Assembly: GCA_965214615.1 (NCBI GenBank)
Contig: OZ243952.1
Span: 372,001 to 436,000, forward strand
Length of the DNA stretch: 64,000 bases
Reading direction: 5' to 3'
Source of the DNA: CBDAUN01 sp965214615
GTDB lineage: Bacteria > Pseudomonadota > Gammaproteobacteria > Arenicellales > JAJDZL01
Shown: positions 18,286-26,743 of the stretch, in pieces
How positions within the stretch are numbered: position 1 is the first letter of the stretch
Layout of the letters: every line of letters starts with the position of its first letter
Position numbers and translations under genes: made by a program
Notes under the pieces: generated by a model
Database searches by the model: none
What the model was told of the DNA's origin: nothing
The model's input: the letters and a program-made list of their open reading frames with translations, nothing else

Positions 18286-19545
18286 TCAGTGATCGTTATG
18301 CGATGCCGGAATATGGGCGACATAGATGGATTGAAAGCGATGATCCCTGTCCAGCGCGGTCAAATAGACATCATGCAAACCCTGGTTGCTCCCGGCCGTG
18401 AAATCGAATTTCAACCCCCCGATGTCAAACTGCGCCTTATCGTATATCTTGCTTAGCAGTTTTTCCCGGGTCGGGTCGCCTTTAATCTCGCGCAAGATGG
18501 AAATGATAAACCGTCCGGTTACGTAGCCTTCAAGGGATGTGAAGTTCACTGCGGACTCCGAACTGCTGCGTCCGTTAAGTTCCGGTGCTGTTGCAAATTC
18601 ATTCGTATCAAACAATCCTGCATACTTGCTCATCGCGTCCCTGTACTCGCGCACCAAGGGGATCGAAGTATCCCACGGAGAAGGCATCACTTGGGAAACG
18701 ATGACGCCTTCGCTGTCGTCTCCGAGTTCTGTAACGAACGCGTCTGATCCCAGTATGGACAAGTTTAGAAACTGGGGGCGCAGCCCTAGGTCATGAATCT
18801 GGCGAATAAACTCCGCTGACGTCCTATAGGTCGAAATCATTGCGACAGCCGCAGGTTCGGCGCGCCGAATGTCAAATACCGCCGTGCTTAGAACCGTGCG
18901 GTTTCTGGAGAACGAACCTCTTGCAACCGTAAGCATTCCGCGTTCGGAAAGCGAGTTGCGCACGCCGCGCAATCCGGATCGCCCGAATGCGTCGTCCTGA
19001 TAGAACACTGCGATCCGGTCTATGCCGGCCGAGACCAGGTAGTCTATCCATGCCTCGGTTTCCTGCGCATAGCTCGGCCGAAGGTTCACCACGTTCGGCA
19101 GCCGTTGCTTGTCGCGAAAGACTTCGGCGCCGCTCAGCGGTGCGATGAACGGTACATTGTGCTCGACAGCGATGGAAACCGAAGCTTGAGCGGTGGGGGT
19201 TCCGGCTACGCCAACCAGTGCAAAAATCTGCTCATTCTCGATCAGGTCGATCGTATTGCTTCGGGCAAGATCCGGGATATATTGATCGTCTCTGCTCTTG
19301 AGCACAAGCAATCGATCGCCTATCCCTCCGTTTCGGTTGATTTCTTCGAATGCGACATTGATCCCGATACGCAAACTGCTGCCGATTTGCTCTGTAAATC
19401 CGCTCAATGGGGCTGTTTGGCCAAAGACGATGCGGTCGGGATAAACTCCGGGGTCCCCGGCATGCGCAGCGCTGAAAAGCAGGCAAGCGCTCAATGCAGC
19501 CAGCACCTTGAGAGCCTTTGCCGTCCTACGCCTGCACGAATACAT
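18286..19545 (-). CDS. Branched-chain amino acid-type ABC substrate-binding protein (orphan)
   Basis: 419 residues with a signal peptide (RRRTAK, hydrophobic core, AHA cleavage near residue 29) and a Peripla_BP_6 (LivK-like) fold. Family features are the start of the mature part DRIVFGQTAPLSGFTEQIG, the region VAFEEINRNGGIG and FALVGVAGTPTAQA. No permease or ATPase genes for this class are nearby, so it either serves a transporter encoded elsewhere or acts in sensing. Another ATG at 19635 lies 1 base after the decarboxylase stop and could be translationally coupled. I prefer 19545 because it begins a normal signal peptide. Confidence 0.85.
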   Translation of the reverse strand: MYSCRRRTAKALKVLAALSACLLFSAAHAGDPGVYPDRIVFGQTAPLSGFTEQIGSSLRIGINVAFEEINRNGGIGDRLLVLKSRDDQYIPDLARSNTIDLIENEQIFALVGVAGTPTAQASVSIAVEHNVPFIAPLSGAEVFRDKQRLPNVVNLRPSYAQETEAWIDYLVSAGIDRIAVFYQDDAFGRSGLRGVRNSLSERGMLTVARGSFSRNRTVLSTAVFDIRRAEPAAVAMISTYRTSAEFIRQIHDLGLRPQFLNLSILGSDAFVTELGDDSEGVIVSQVMPSPWDTSIPLVREYRDAMSKYAGLFDTNEFATAPELNGRSSSESAVNFTSLEGYVTGRFIISILREIKGDPTREKLLSKIYDKAQFDIGGLKFDFTAGSNQGLHDVYLTALDRDHRFQSIYVAHIPASHNDH

Positions 19546-19636
19546 GGCCGCGACGAAAGGCTCTATGGCACCGCTCACTGAAAGCCGAGTGCAACAGAGC
19601 ATGGACGGTCGGATATGAACTGTCTTTGCTGTCATG

Positions 19637-21166
19637 CTATTTCAGGCTTTGCGAACCAAAATTCTCGATTGCTTTGAGTGTTTCTTCGACATCGTTCCAA
19701 GTCGTAGTATGGTTGACTATGCACATGCGCAGGCAAAATGTGCCGCGCAGCAGCGTCGAGGAGATGAAGGCGTTGTCGTCCCAGAACACCCGAACAAGAA
19801 TTGAACGGTTTTTTTCTTCGATTTCGGCTTCGCTCAGTGTTGCTGACTTCGGATTGAATCGGAAGCACAGAACGCTCAGGACGACGTTATTCATCTTTTC
19901 CAGTGTTGCGCTGGCATCGATATACCGTTCGGCCTGCCGTGCGATTGCCATCCCCGATTCGATGGCGCCGCGGAACGCCTGGAGGCCGAAAACATGAATC
20001 GACATCCACAACTTAAGCGCTCGAAATGAACGGGTCAACTGAACGCCGCGGTTGGCAATATTCGGATGATTGGCGCCCCAGACCGTATCCTGCAGAATAT
20101 CCGGGCGCATGCCGAAACATTGTTCTAGGCTGGCATTGTCCCTGACCAGCAGAACTCCGGATTCATAGGACTGAAAAAACCACTTGTGCGCATCAAGCGT
20201 AATCGAATCTGCGCGATCTATTCCGCGCAGAATCTGCTTTCCCTGTTGCGTGACGCAGGCGAAACCGCCATATGCGGCGTCTACATGAAACCAGATGCCG
20301 TGCTTTTTGCACAGCTGCGCTATCGGCTCCAGCGGATCGACTGTTCCGGTGGCAGTGGTCCCTGCGTTTGCGCTCAGTAGAATCGGATGAAAGCCCTTCG
20401 CAATATCGCCGCAGACGGTTTTGTTCAACTCATCCAAGTCTACGGCGAAGTCATCGTCGCTTGGAATAATTCGAATGCGGTCCGGACTGATGCCGATGAC
20501 ACGAGCTGCCCGGATAAGCGATCCGTGGGTCTGGTCGCTGAGGTAGACAGTCGCCTGGTCCGGATTCCCGGAAGCTTCGCGCGCAGCTGCAAATGCTTCG
20601 ATGCTCGCTACGGAACTGCCGCTGGTCATCAGGCCGCCGGCCGATTCCGGATAGCCGATCCAGCTTTTGATCCAATCGATGACTTCCAGCTCGATATGGG
20701 TCGGTCCGCTGGCAACCAGCCAGGTGCAGGCGTTGGGATTGAAGCCGGAAGCGAGAAGATCCGCCACTACGCTCGGCCAAGTCGGCGACGAAGGAACGAA
20801 GCCGAAGCACTTCGGATGGGCATGCTTCAAAGTAAACGGAAAAATTTCGTTGACTGCCTGATCCAGTACATCGCCAGCAGGGCGGCCCGCTTCAGGCGCG
20901 ACTCCGGAGATGAGATCCCTCAGGCCATCCCTGAATTCGCCATCCCAGGCATCGCTGTCAGGCAGATTAAGATTGAAGTCGATCAGGGCGTTGAGCGCCT
21001 GGTCGCAAAGCTCGAGCATTGCTCCTCGGCTCATGCCGAGTTGAGAATCGGGCCTGCGGCCTGCCTCGCCGGCAAATTGCGAACTCTCAAGTCTGTCGAA
21101 CTGTTCAGCCATCAGATCACCCGCATGCCCGGTAGTCCTGTCTTGGCGCAGCAATTCCTGGCGCAT
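19637..21166 (-). CDS. PLP-dependent group II decarboxylase
   Basis: 509 residues of the aromatic-L-amino-acid/glutamate decarboxylase family. The PLP lysine sits in TLDAHKWFFQSYE, with the upstream His in TVYLSDQTHGSL and the Asp in WFHVDAAYGG. GGLMTSGSSVASIEAFAAAR binds the cofactor phosphate. Substrates of this family include tryptophan, tyrosine, DOPA, histidine and aspartate; the sequence alone does not decide. An alternative ATG at 21112 would remove 18 residues. It lies directly upstream of an amino-acid-type binding protein, suggesting that uptake or sensing of the amino acid goes with its decarboxylation. Confidence 0.9.
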   Translation of the reverse strand: MRQELLRQDRTTGHAGDLMAEQFDRLESSQFAGEAGRRPDSQLGMSRGAMLELCDQALNALIDFNLNLPDSDAWDGEFRDGLRDLISGVAPEAGRPAGDVLDQAVNEIFPFTLKHAHPKCFGFVPSSPTWPSVVADLLASGFNPNACTWLVASGPTHIELEVIDWIKSWIGYPESAGGLMTSGSSVASIEAFAAAREASGNPDQATVYLSDQTHGSLIRAARVIGISPDRIRIIPSDDDFAVDLDELNKTVCGDIAKGFHPILLSANAGTTATGTVDPLEPIAQLCKKHGIWFHVDAAYGGFACVTQQGKQILRGIDRADSITLDAHKWFFQSYESGVLLVRDNASLEQCFGMRPDILQDTVWGANHPNIANRGVQLTRSFRALKLWMSIHVFGLQAFRGAIESGMAIARQAERYIDASATLEKMNNVVLSVLCFRFNPKSATLSEAEIEEKNRSILVRVFWDDNAFISSTLLRGTFCLRMCIVNHTTTWNDVEETLKAIENFGSQSLK

Positions 21167-21475
21167 GCACTAGGATGGCTCCAAGCTGAATTTGAAGTGT
21201 GCCGCCCGAATCCAATTCTGTAAGCGTTTCCTAAAGCCATGATATTGATCACTAATCCTTCCAAGGCAGTTTAATTTTTGATCTAGCCAAATCGGCATTT
21301 TACGACATTATCGCTATATTGATGCGAGATATGGCCACATCGAAAAGTGGACGATCACGCTGAACTCCCGGACACCTTGAATAAGGGTTCATTCGCATAA
21401 GCACCAAATGGATGGAAGCCATTTTTTTTCTTAACCGGACAGCAGTAACATATTTTGACGATTCGTGTGTACGGT
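21167..21475. other. Intergenic region between znuB and the decarboxylase gene
   Basis: About 300 AT-rich bases. I see no coding frame. A weak hairpin (AATGG/CCATT, 21407-21423) followed by eight T residues reads on the plus strand, where no gene ends, so it is unlikely to be a functional terminator. The decarboxylase promoter should lie here on the minus strand. Confidence 0.35.
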
Positions 21476-22291
21476 TTAATTGCTTGGCTGCTTGCGGCGA
21501 GTCAAATGCAAAGAACCAGCGATAATCACGAACAGGGACACTGCCGCTACCACGATGCTTGGCCCTGGCGGGGTGTCGATTTCGAGCGACAGGAGCAAGC
21601 CGCCGACGACTGAGATCGCGCCGAATGCTGCGGCAAGCGCGGCCATCTGTTCAGGCGTGCCGGCGATTTGACGAGCGGCAGCAGCAGGGATTATCAGCAG
21701 TGCGACCGTTAGAATAATGCCGACTACTTTCATCGCAACTGCGATCGTGCCTGCAAGCAGAATCATGAGCAGGCTACGGGTCTGAAGCGGACGCAGCCCT
21801 TCGGATGCGGCGATCTGCTCGTTAACGGTCAGGCTGATCAGCGCATTCCATTTCCACAGCAGGATGCCCAATGTTGCAGCAGCACCGCCGAATATCACGT
21901 AGATTTCGTTCCAAGTCACTGCGATGATGTTGCCTAGCAGGAAATCCAGTACGTCGATCCTGACCCAGTACATCAGCGAGACCAATACCAGTCCGATTGC
22001 CAGGGTCGAGTGGGACAGGATTCCGAGCGCCGAGTCGCTCGACAATATCGAGGTGTTGCCGACTCGTGCGAGAATCAGAGCGATCAGCGAGCAAATGCAG
22101 AACACGCCTATCATCAGATTGAAATCAAGCAGCAGTCCAAGCGCGATTCCAAGCAGTGCCGAATGCGCCATCGCATCGCCCAGATAGGCCAGCCGCTGCC
22201 AGACAACAAAGCACCCCAGCGGCCCGGCGATCAGTGCGAATCCGACTCCGGCAATAATCGCGCGAGTTAGAAAATCGTCGGGGATCAGCAT
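21476..22291 (-). CDS. znuB: Zinc ABC transporter permease ZnuB
   Basis: 271 residues with about eight hydrophobic segments. Family motifs are LAYLGDAMAHSALLGIALG (about residue 35), the ATPase-contact region SEGLRPLQTRSLLMILLAGTIAVAMKVVG and LLIIPAAAARQIA. ZnuB forms the inner-membrane channel for Zn(2+). A TTG codon immediately precedes the ATG; the ATG is used. It lies 34 bases downstream of znuC in the same operon. Confidence 0.95.
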   Translation of the reverse strand: MLIPDDFLTRAIIAGVGFALIAGPLGCFVVWQRLAYLGDAMAHSALLGIALGLLLDFNLMIGVFCICSLIALILARVGNTSILSSDSALGILSHSTLAIGLVLVSLMYWVRIDVLDFLLGNIIAVTWNEIYVIFGGAAATLGILLWKWNALISLTVNEQIAASEGLRPLQTRSLLMILLAGTIAVAMKVVGIILTVALLIIPAAAARQIAGTPEQMAALAAAFGAISVVGGLLLSLEIDTPPGPSIVVAAVSLFVIIAGSLHLTRRKQPSN

Positions 22292-22325
22292 CAATTAAAA
22301 AGGGTCCGGAACTTTCGCGCGGACA

Positions 22326-23063
22326 TCACTGGACACTTCCGTCCAGATCGTGGCTGTGGTCATGAGTGTGCACATAGGGAGCATGCGTCGGCGACAATTC
22401 CCTGCCGAACAGGTTCAGGTATGCTTCGTCGGCCTGGACATACGCCGGTGTGCCGGTGCAGCACACATGCACATTCATGCATACGACGGTATCAGTCTGC
22501 GCCATGACAATGTGCAAGTCATGGCAGACCAGCAGTACGCCGCAGCCAAGGCGGTCCCTGACCATGGCGACCTGCTCATAAAGCTTCGCTTCGCCGCGAA
22601 CATCGAGCCCTTGCCCTGGTTCGTCAAGAATAAGCAAATCCGGGTTACGCAGCAATGCCCTGGCAAACAGAGCCCTTTGGAACTCTCCTCCGGACAGCTT
22701 TTGAACTGGCGAATTGGCCAGATGGCGAATATTCAATTCACCCAGTATGGTGTCAATATCCCTTTTGTCGGCGCGATAAGGCACATTCATCAGCCGTTCT
22801 ACCGTGATCGGCAATGTAGAATCAAGCGCGATTCGCTGCGGCACGTATCCGATTCTTATGTCCTGCGCCTTTTCAACTATGCCGGCATCCGGCTTGATCG
22901 AATCTGCCAGAATCTTGGTTACCGTGGTCTTGCCGCTCCCATTGGGTCCGATCAGCGAGACGATTTCACCCCGACGGATGACAAGGTCTACATTTTGCAC
23001 GATCCAGCGATCGGCTCGCCACACGCCGACCGAGTGCAATTTTGCAAGGGTATTTGCTTCCAT
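22326..23063 (-). CDS. znuC: Zinc ABC transporter ATP-binding protein ZnuC
   Basis: 245 residues. ABC ATPase with Walker A GPNGSGKTT (about 39-47), Q-loop IGYVPQRIALD, signature LSGGEFQRALFARALLRN, Walker B LLILDEPGQGLD and switch His in LLVCHDLHIVM. The C-terminus is His-rich (HAPYVHTHDHSHDLD), as is common in ZnuC and possibly a cytosolic zinc sensor or store. ATG at 23063 is preferred to a TTG 27 codons upstream because the ABC domain begins at once. It is divergent from the permease-SPFH fusion operon. Confidence 0.95.
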   Translation of the reverse strand: MEANTLAKLHSVGVWRADRWIVQNVDLVIRRGEIVSLIGPNGSGKTTVTKILADSIKPDAGIVEKAQDIRIGYVPQRIALDSTLPITVERLMNVPYRADKRDIDTILGELNIRHLANSPVQKLSGGEFQRALFARALLRNPDLLILDEPGQGLDVRGEAKLYEQVAMVRDRLGCGVLLVCHDLHIVMAQTDTVVCMNVHVCCTGTPAYVQADEAYLNLFGRELSPTHAPYVHTHDHSHDLDGSVQ

Positions 23064-23414
23064 TATTCGCGCATGCTGCAATTGATCTGTGATTGCGTAA
23101 TCAGGCTGGTCTGCATCGATCCGGCCGGCTCTGCTTGCGTTCAAGCGACGCTGATGCCGGCCATGCTTGCATCCAGATGCGCAGGATTCGCGCTATCTAT
23201 TCCCCTAATTCTGCAATATGGCGATCTATGGGGACGTTCAATTCGGAGAAAATCCCCATCAAAAAGGGATATTATGGTGCAATTGGACGCGCTATGTCTG
23301 TAAAACATCTGGACGACCCTATCTTTCTTCGCTGAACTGCCGGTTGAACCACAAAGCCATGATGTCAGGAACCTTTGAAAGCCTCTGGATAAAGGCTCGC
23401 GCCTTGCGAATCTA
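23064..23414. promoter_or_regulatory. Divergent region between znuCB and the permease-SPFH operon
   Basis: This 351-base non-coding region separates zinc uptake genes from the candidate exporter operon and must hold both promoters. A 7-bp inverted repeat (ATGGGGA 23228-23234 with TCCCCAT 23253-23259, 18-base loop) is visible. I looked for a Zur-type palindrome (TGTTATA...TATAACA) and for an ArsR-type operator and found neither convincingly. Confidence 0.4.
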
Positions 23415-25868
23415 ATGCATATTGTTTCAGCTTCATTTGATATTTTGCTTCGCATGCTGACAAGCGCGTGGGAGGTTTATCTCCTGCTGGCGCCCCTGTT
23501 TCTCTTCGGTCTGTCCGCTGCCGGAATTCTTTACATATTGATTTCCCAGGCCGCGGTTCTGCGACTGATGGGCAAGGACGGACTTTCCAGCGTGATAGCG
23601 GCAGCGGCTTTCGGCATGCCTTTGCCGATTTGTTCGTGCGGCGTCATTCCGATCACCGCAACACTGCGCAAGAAAGGCGCATCGCGCCCGGCGTGCATGT
23701 CGTTTCTCATCACGACACCGGAATCCGGTGTCGATTCGATCTTGGTTACGTGGGGGCTGATGGGGCCTTTGATGGCGATTTTCCGGCCCTTCGCTTCTTT
23801 TTTCTCCGCTTTGATTGCCGGAATCGGCGCGATCGGATTGCTGCGCGGCCCGAGTTCGAGTCAGGAAATGGATCATGCCGGCCATCACCATCACCATCAT
23901 GGCCACCACCACCATCATGATCACAGCCATGATTTGGAGCAGGACGCCGCCGTGGTCGGCCCGCGCGGACTTGGCCGCTCGATTTGGGCGGCCATGGTGC
24001 GCAGCTGGCACCGGTGCATCTCCTGGACTCAGTTGAACGACTGGAACCGACCGGTGCTCGAAGCTGAGTCTGGCACAGAACGCCTCGCGCCTGAATTTTC
24101 CGATGTGGTCCCTCTGAATACGATTGGCAAGCGAATCTTTTCGTTTGCATTTATCGAAATGGCGGATGACATTCTCCTTGCTCTGGTCGTCGGCGTACTG
24201 ATAAGCGGTGTTGTGATTGTCGCGTTCCCTGAAAATATTGTAGAGCACGGACTTTCAGGTTGGAAAATGTATGCATTGATGCTGATTGCCGGAATTCCGC
24301 TCTACATGTGCGCATCCGCAAGCACGCCGATCGGCGCAGCGTTTATCGCCAAGGGATTCAGCCCCGGAGCGGTTCTGGTGTTTCTGCTGACCGGGCCTGC
24401 AACCAATTCTGCCACAATTGTTGTTCTGCTCCAGCAGTTCGGTGCGCGGTTCGTTTCAATTTACCTGGCGAGCATTGCCGCCGGCGCCGTCATCAGCGGC
24501 ATTGCGCTTGACATGGCGCTGATTTACTTCGGCTGGAACATCGCATTGGATCTCGAGGGCGGCGAATCCGGAATTGTCGGCGTCCTGGAATGGGGCGGTG
24601 CGATCGCGCTTACGGCCCTGATTGTCTGGAGGTTCTGGAAAGGCGCTGCGGCATCGGGCTACCACGACATGGTCGGAAACATACGCTCGGCTGTACTTTC
24701 CGTCGCGGGACTTTCTGACAAGGAGCGTCTGCTTCATCTGTTCTCGTTTCGGTCGCGGCTGACTTTGGTGGCTTTGCCCGTCCTGGTGCTGATCTATGCC
24801 GGAAGCGGGCTGACGGCCGTGCCGGTCGGGCATCTGGGCTACGGCAAGGTATTCGGCGAAGTGACAAAGCCTGGAATGGATCCCGGCTTGCACTACGTGC
24901 CGCCGTGGCCTATCGGAGAAGTTGATATTTTTCCGCATACCTTGGTCCACCGCATCGTAGTCGGCGTAGAGGATGTGTTCGAGGTTGAAAACGGTCAGAT
25001 CGGCAGCGCTTCGGCTGGAAAACGAAATGACCGGTGGCACTCTTCGCTCATTCCCGGTCCGAAGAAAACGGTGCATGCAGAGTTTCTGACCGGAGACGAG
25101 CATCTGATGCGAGCATTGGTTTCGGTCCACTTCCAAGTAACCGATCCGTATGTCTTCAATTACACAAACGCCAACGGCATGGAGGCAATCGCCCATGCGA
25201 TCGAAACTGTCGTGCGCGAATATATCGCCACTCAGCGCATGGATGAACTGCTGTCGAAAAATAGAAGCGAGATCGAACATTTTGTGACTGTCGATCTGAT
25301 CAACCATCTCGAACTCGCTGAATTGGGCATGCACAGGACGCATAAAAACGGGGAGCACCACAGGCAGCTTATGCAGAAAGTTCACTCCGATGGCGAACAT
25401 TTCAACAATTTCCCTATCGGAATTCGGCTGCTCTCGGTCAATATTGTGGATGTGCATCCGGCGCCTGAGACAATGGCTGCGTTTCGAGATGTCACCGATG
25501 CTCTGCAAGACAAGCAGACTACCATCCTAGAGGCTGAGCGCTCGTATACGCTCGTTGTTCCGCGCGCAATCGGCAATGCGGAGATCGAACTTAGGCGCAG
25601 TCAGGCTATTTCGGAAAGACGCAAGCTGCAGGCCGAAGCTGAAAAGACTGCCCTGGTGGCGAAGGCGGCAGCGATCGGCCGCGCACCGGAGGTCTTGACT
25701 GATCTTTTATGGATCGAAACACTGGAACGGACGCTTCAAGGCCGGCAAGCCTTTGTTCTGCCTGATGATGCAGACCTGCAGGATCTCACGCTGTGGCACC
25801 GCTCGGTGCCTTCCAGGCAGCAAAATGGGGAACACACGGCGGAAAGAGAGGATAGAACGGAACACTGA
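23415..25868 (+). CDS. Fusion of a SO_0444/ArsP-type metal permease with an HflK-like SPFH domain
   Basis: 817 residues in two parts. Residues 1 to about 415 are a permease of the SO_0444/YraQ type. They carry the signature CSCGVIPI (73-80), ASRPACMSFLITTPESGVDS (89-108) and the second-half motif YMCASASTPIGAAF (297-310). A cytosolic-type linker at 154-172 has 14 His. Residues about 448-462 are a further membrane segment, and from 463 to about 760 there is an SPFH/Band 7 domain with HflK-like start (GLHYVPPWPIGEVD), coiled-coil-forming EAERSYTLVVPRAIGNAEIELRRS and end. Related permeases export Cu/Zn or organoarsenicals. The fusion is continuous with no frameshift. The next gene, hflC-like, starts 2 bases after the stop. 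The role as metal exporter with its own SPFH scaffold is inferred. Confidence 0.88.
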   Translation: MHIVSASFDILLRMLTSAWEVYLLLAPLFLFGLSAAGILYILISQAAVLRLMGKDGLSSVIAAAAFGMPLPICSCGVIPITATLRKKGASRPACMSFLITTPESGVDSILVTWGLMGPLMAIFRPFASFFSALIAGIGAIGLLRGPSSSQEMDHAGHHHHHHGHHHHHDHSHDLEQDAAVVGPRGLGRSIWAAMVRSWHRCISWTQLNDWNRPVLEAESGTERLAPEFSDVVPLNTIGKRIFSFAFIEMADDILLALVVGVLISGVVIVAFPENIVEHGLSGWKMYALMLIAGIPLYMCASASTPIGAAFIAKGFSPGAVLVFLLTGPATNSATIVVLLQQFGARFVSIYLASIAAGAVISGIALDMALIYFGWNIALDLEGGESGIVGVLEWGGAIALTALIVWRFWKGAAASGYHDMVGNIRSAVLSVAGLSDKERLLHLFSFRSRLTLVALPVLVLIYAGSGLTAVPVGHLGYGKVFGEVTKPGMDPGLHYVPPWPIGEVDIFPHTLVHRIVVGVEDVFEVENGQIGSASAGKRNDRWHSSLIPGPKKTVHAEFLTGDEHLMRALVSVHFQVTDPYVFNYTNANGMEAIAHAIETVVREYIATQRMDELLSKNRSEIEHFVTVDLINHLELAELGMHRTHKNGEHHRQLMQKVHSDGEHFNNFPIGIRLLSVNIVDVHPAPETMAAFRDVTDALQDKQTTILEAERSYTLVVPRAIGNAEIELRRSQAISERRKLQAEAEKTALVAKAAAIGRAPEVLTDLLWIETLERTLQGRQAFVLPDDADLQDLTLWHRSVPSRQQNGEHTAEREDRTEH

Positions 25869-25870
25869 CC

Positions 25871-26743
25871 ATGAAACGCATTACTATTTCCATTGCTGTA
25901 CTGGCACTGCTTGGCTGGATTGCCACCACCAGTGTGTTTACAGTAGATGAGACTGAAATCTCAGTTGTGACACGGTTTGGCAAGCCGCTGGATGATGTTC
26001 GTCATCCCGGGTTGCACTTTAAATTCCCTTGGCCTGTTGAGCGGGCGATCAAGGTTGATGTGCGCCAAATTGTGCTAAAGGGCGGCCCGCAGGAAATGCT
26101 GACTGATGACGAGAAGAATGTCGTCGTCGAAGTTTATCTGACGTGGAAGGTTGCAGATCCGAAAACTTTTGTGGCAACCGTGAGGACGATGGAAGAGGCG
26201 ACAGCGCGCATCAAGGACCTGTATACGGCGCGGCTCGGAGCCAGGGTGGGGACCCTCGCATTGGAGGATTTTATCAATGTGGGATTGGACAAAGTCAGTT
26301 TTCATCTGCTGTCAGAGCGTGTCCGGGAGGAAGTCAATGTGACCACTTCCGAACACTTCGGCGTCGAGGTGCTCTCCTTTCAGGTGAGCGGATTTACCTT
26401 GCCGGTGGAAAACCGTGCAAGCGTGATTGCCAGGATGAATGCCGATCGGGCAAGAATTGCCGCCCGCTACCGCAGCGAAGGTGCGGAGGAGGCGCTCAAG
26501 ATTGAAGCCAAGGCGGCGGCCAAGCATGAAACGATACTGGCCGAAGCGCACGCGAACGCCACTCGAATCATCGGCGAAGCCGATGCCGAAGCGCTGCAAA
26601 TCCTCGGCGAAGCATATTCCAAGGATCCGGAATTCTACGAATTCATCCGCAGTCTCGAAAGCTACGAGTCGATTGTCGGCGCTAACACGACACTGTTCCT
26701 GGATGCCGATTCCAAATTGTTCAAGGTTCTAAATGGCGAATAA
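25871..26743 (+). CDS. HflC-like SPFH protein
   Basis: 290 residues. One N-terminal membrane helix (ISIAVLALLGWIATTSVFTV), then an SPFH domain (ISVVTRFGKPLDDVRHPGLHFKFPWP) and the HflC-typical coiled coil with NADRARIAARYRSEGAEEALKI, HANATRIIGEADAEALQI and YEFIRSLESYESIV. In other bacteria HflC pairs with HflK to form a membrane cage around the protease FtsH. Here it is wedged between two HflK-like partners: 2 bases after the permease fusion and overlapping the next gene by 11 bases. That implies fixed stoichiometry and a dedicated complex. A standard hflX-hflK-hflC context is absent. Confidence 0.9.
   Translation: MKRITISIAVLALLGWIATTSVFTVDETEISVVTRFGKPLDDVRHPGLHFKFPWPVERAIKVDVRQIVLKGGPQEMLTDDEKNVVVEVYLTWKVADPKTFVATVRTMEEATARIKDLYTARLGARVGTLALEDFINVGLDKVSFHLLSERVREEVNVTTSEHFGVEVLSFQVSGFTLPVENRASVIARMNADRARIAARYRSEGAEEALKIEAKAAAKHETILAEAHANATRIIGEADAEALQILGEAYSKDPEFYEFIRSLESYESIVGANTTLFLDADSKLFKVLNGE

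Noticed and set aside
21407..21429. Hairpin plus T-run resembling a terminator
   Set aside because: Stem of only 5 bp, on the plus strand where no gene ends.
23868..23930. His-codon run in the permease as a cloning tag or assembly artefact
   Set aside because: The run is interrupted (Gly, Asp, Ser), uses mixed CAC/CAT codons and resembles natural metal-loop sequences in ZnuA and ZnuC here.
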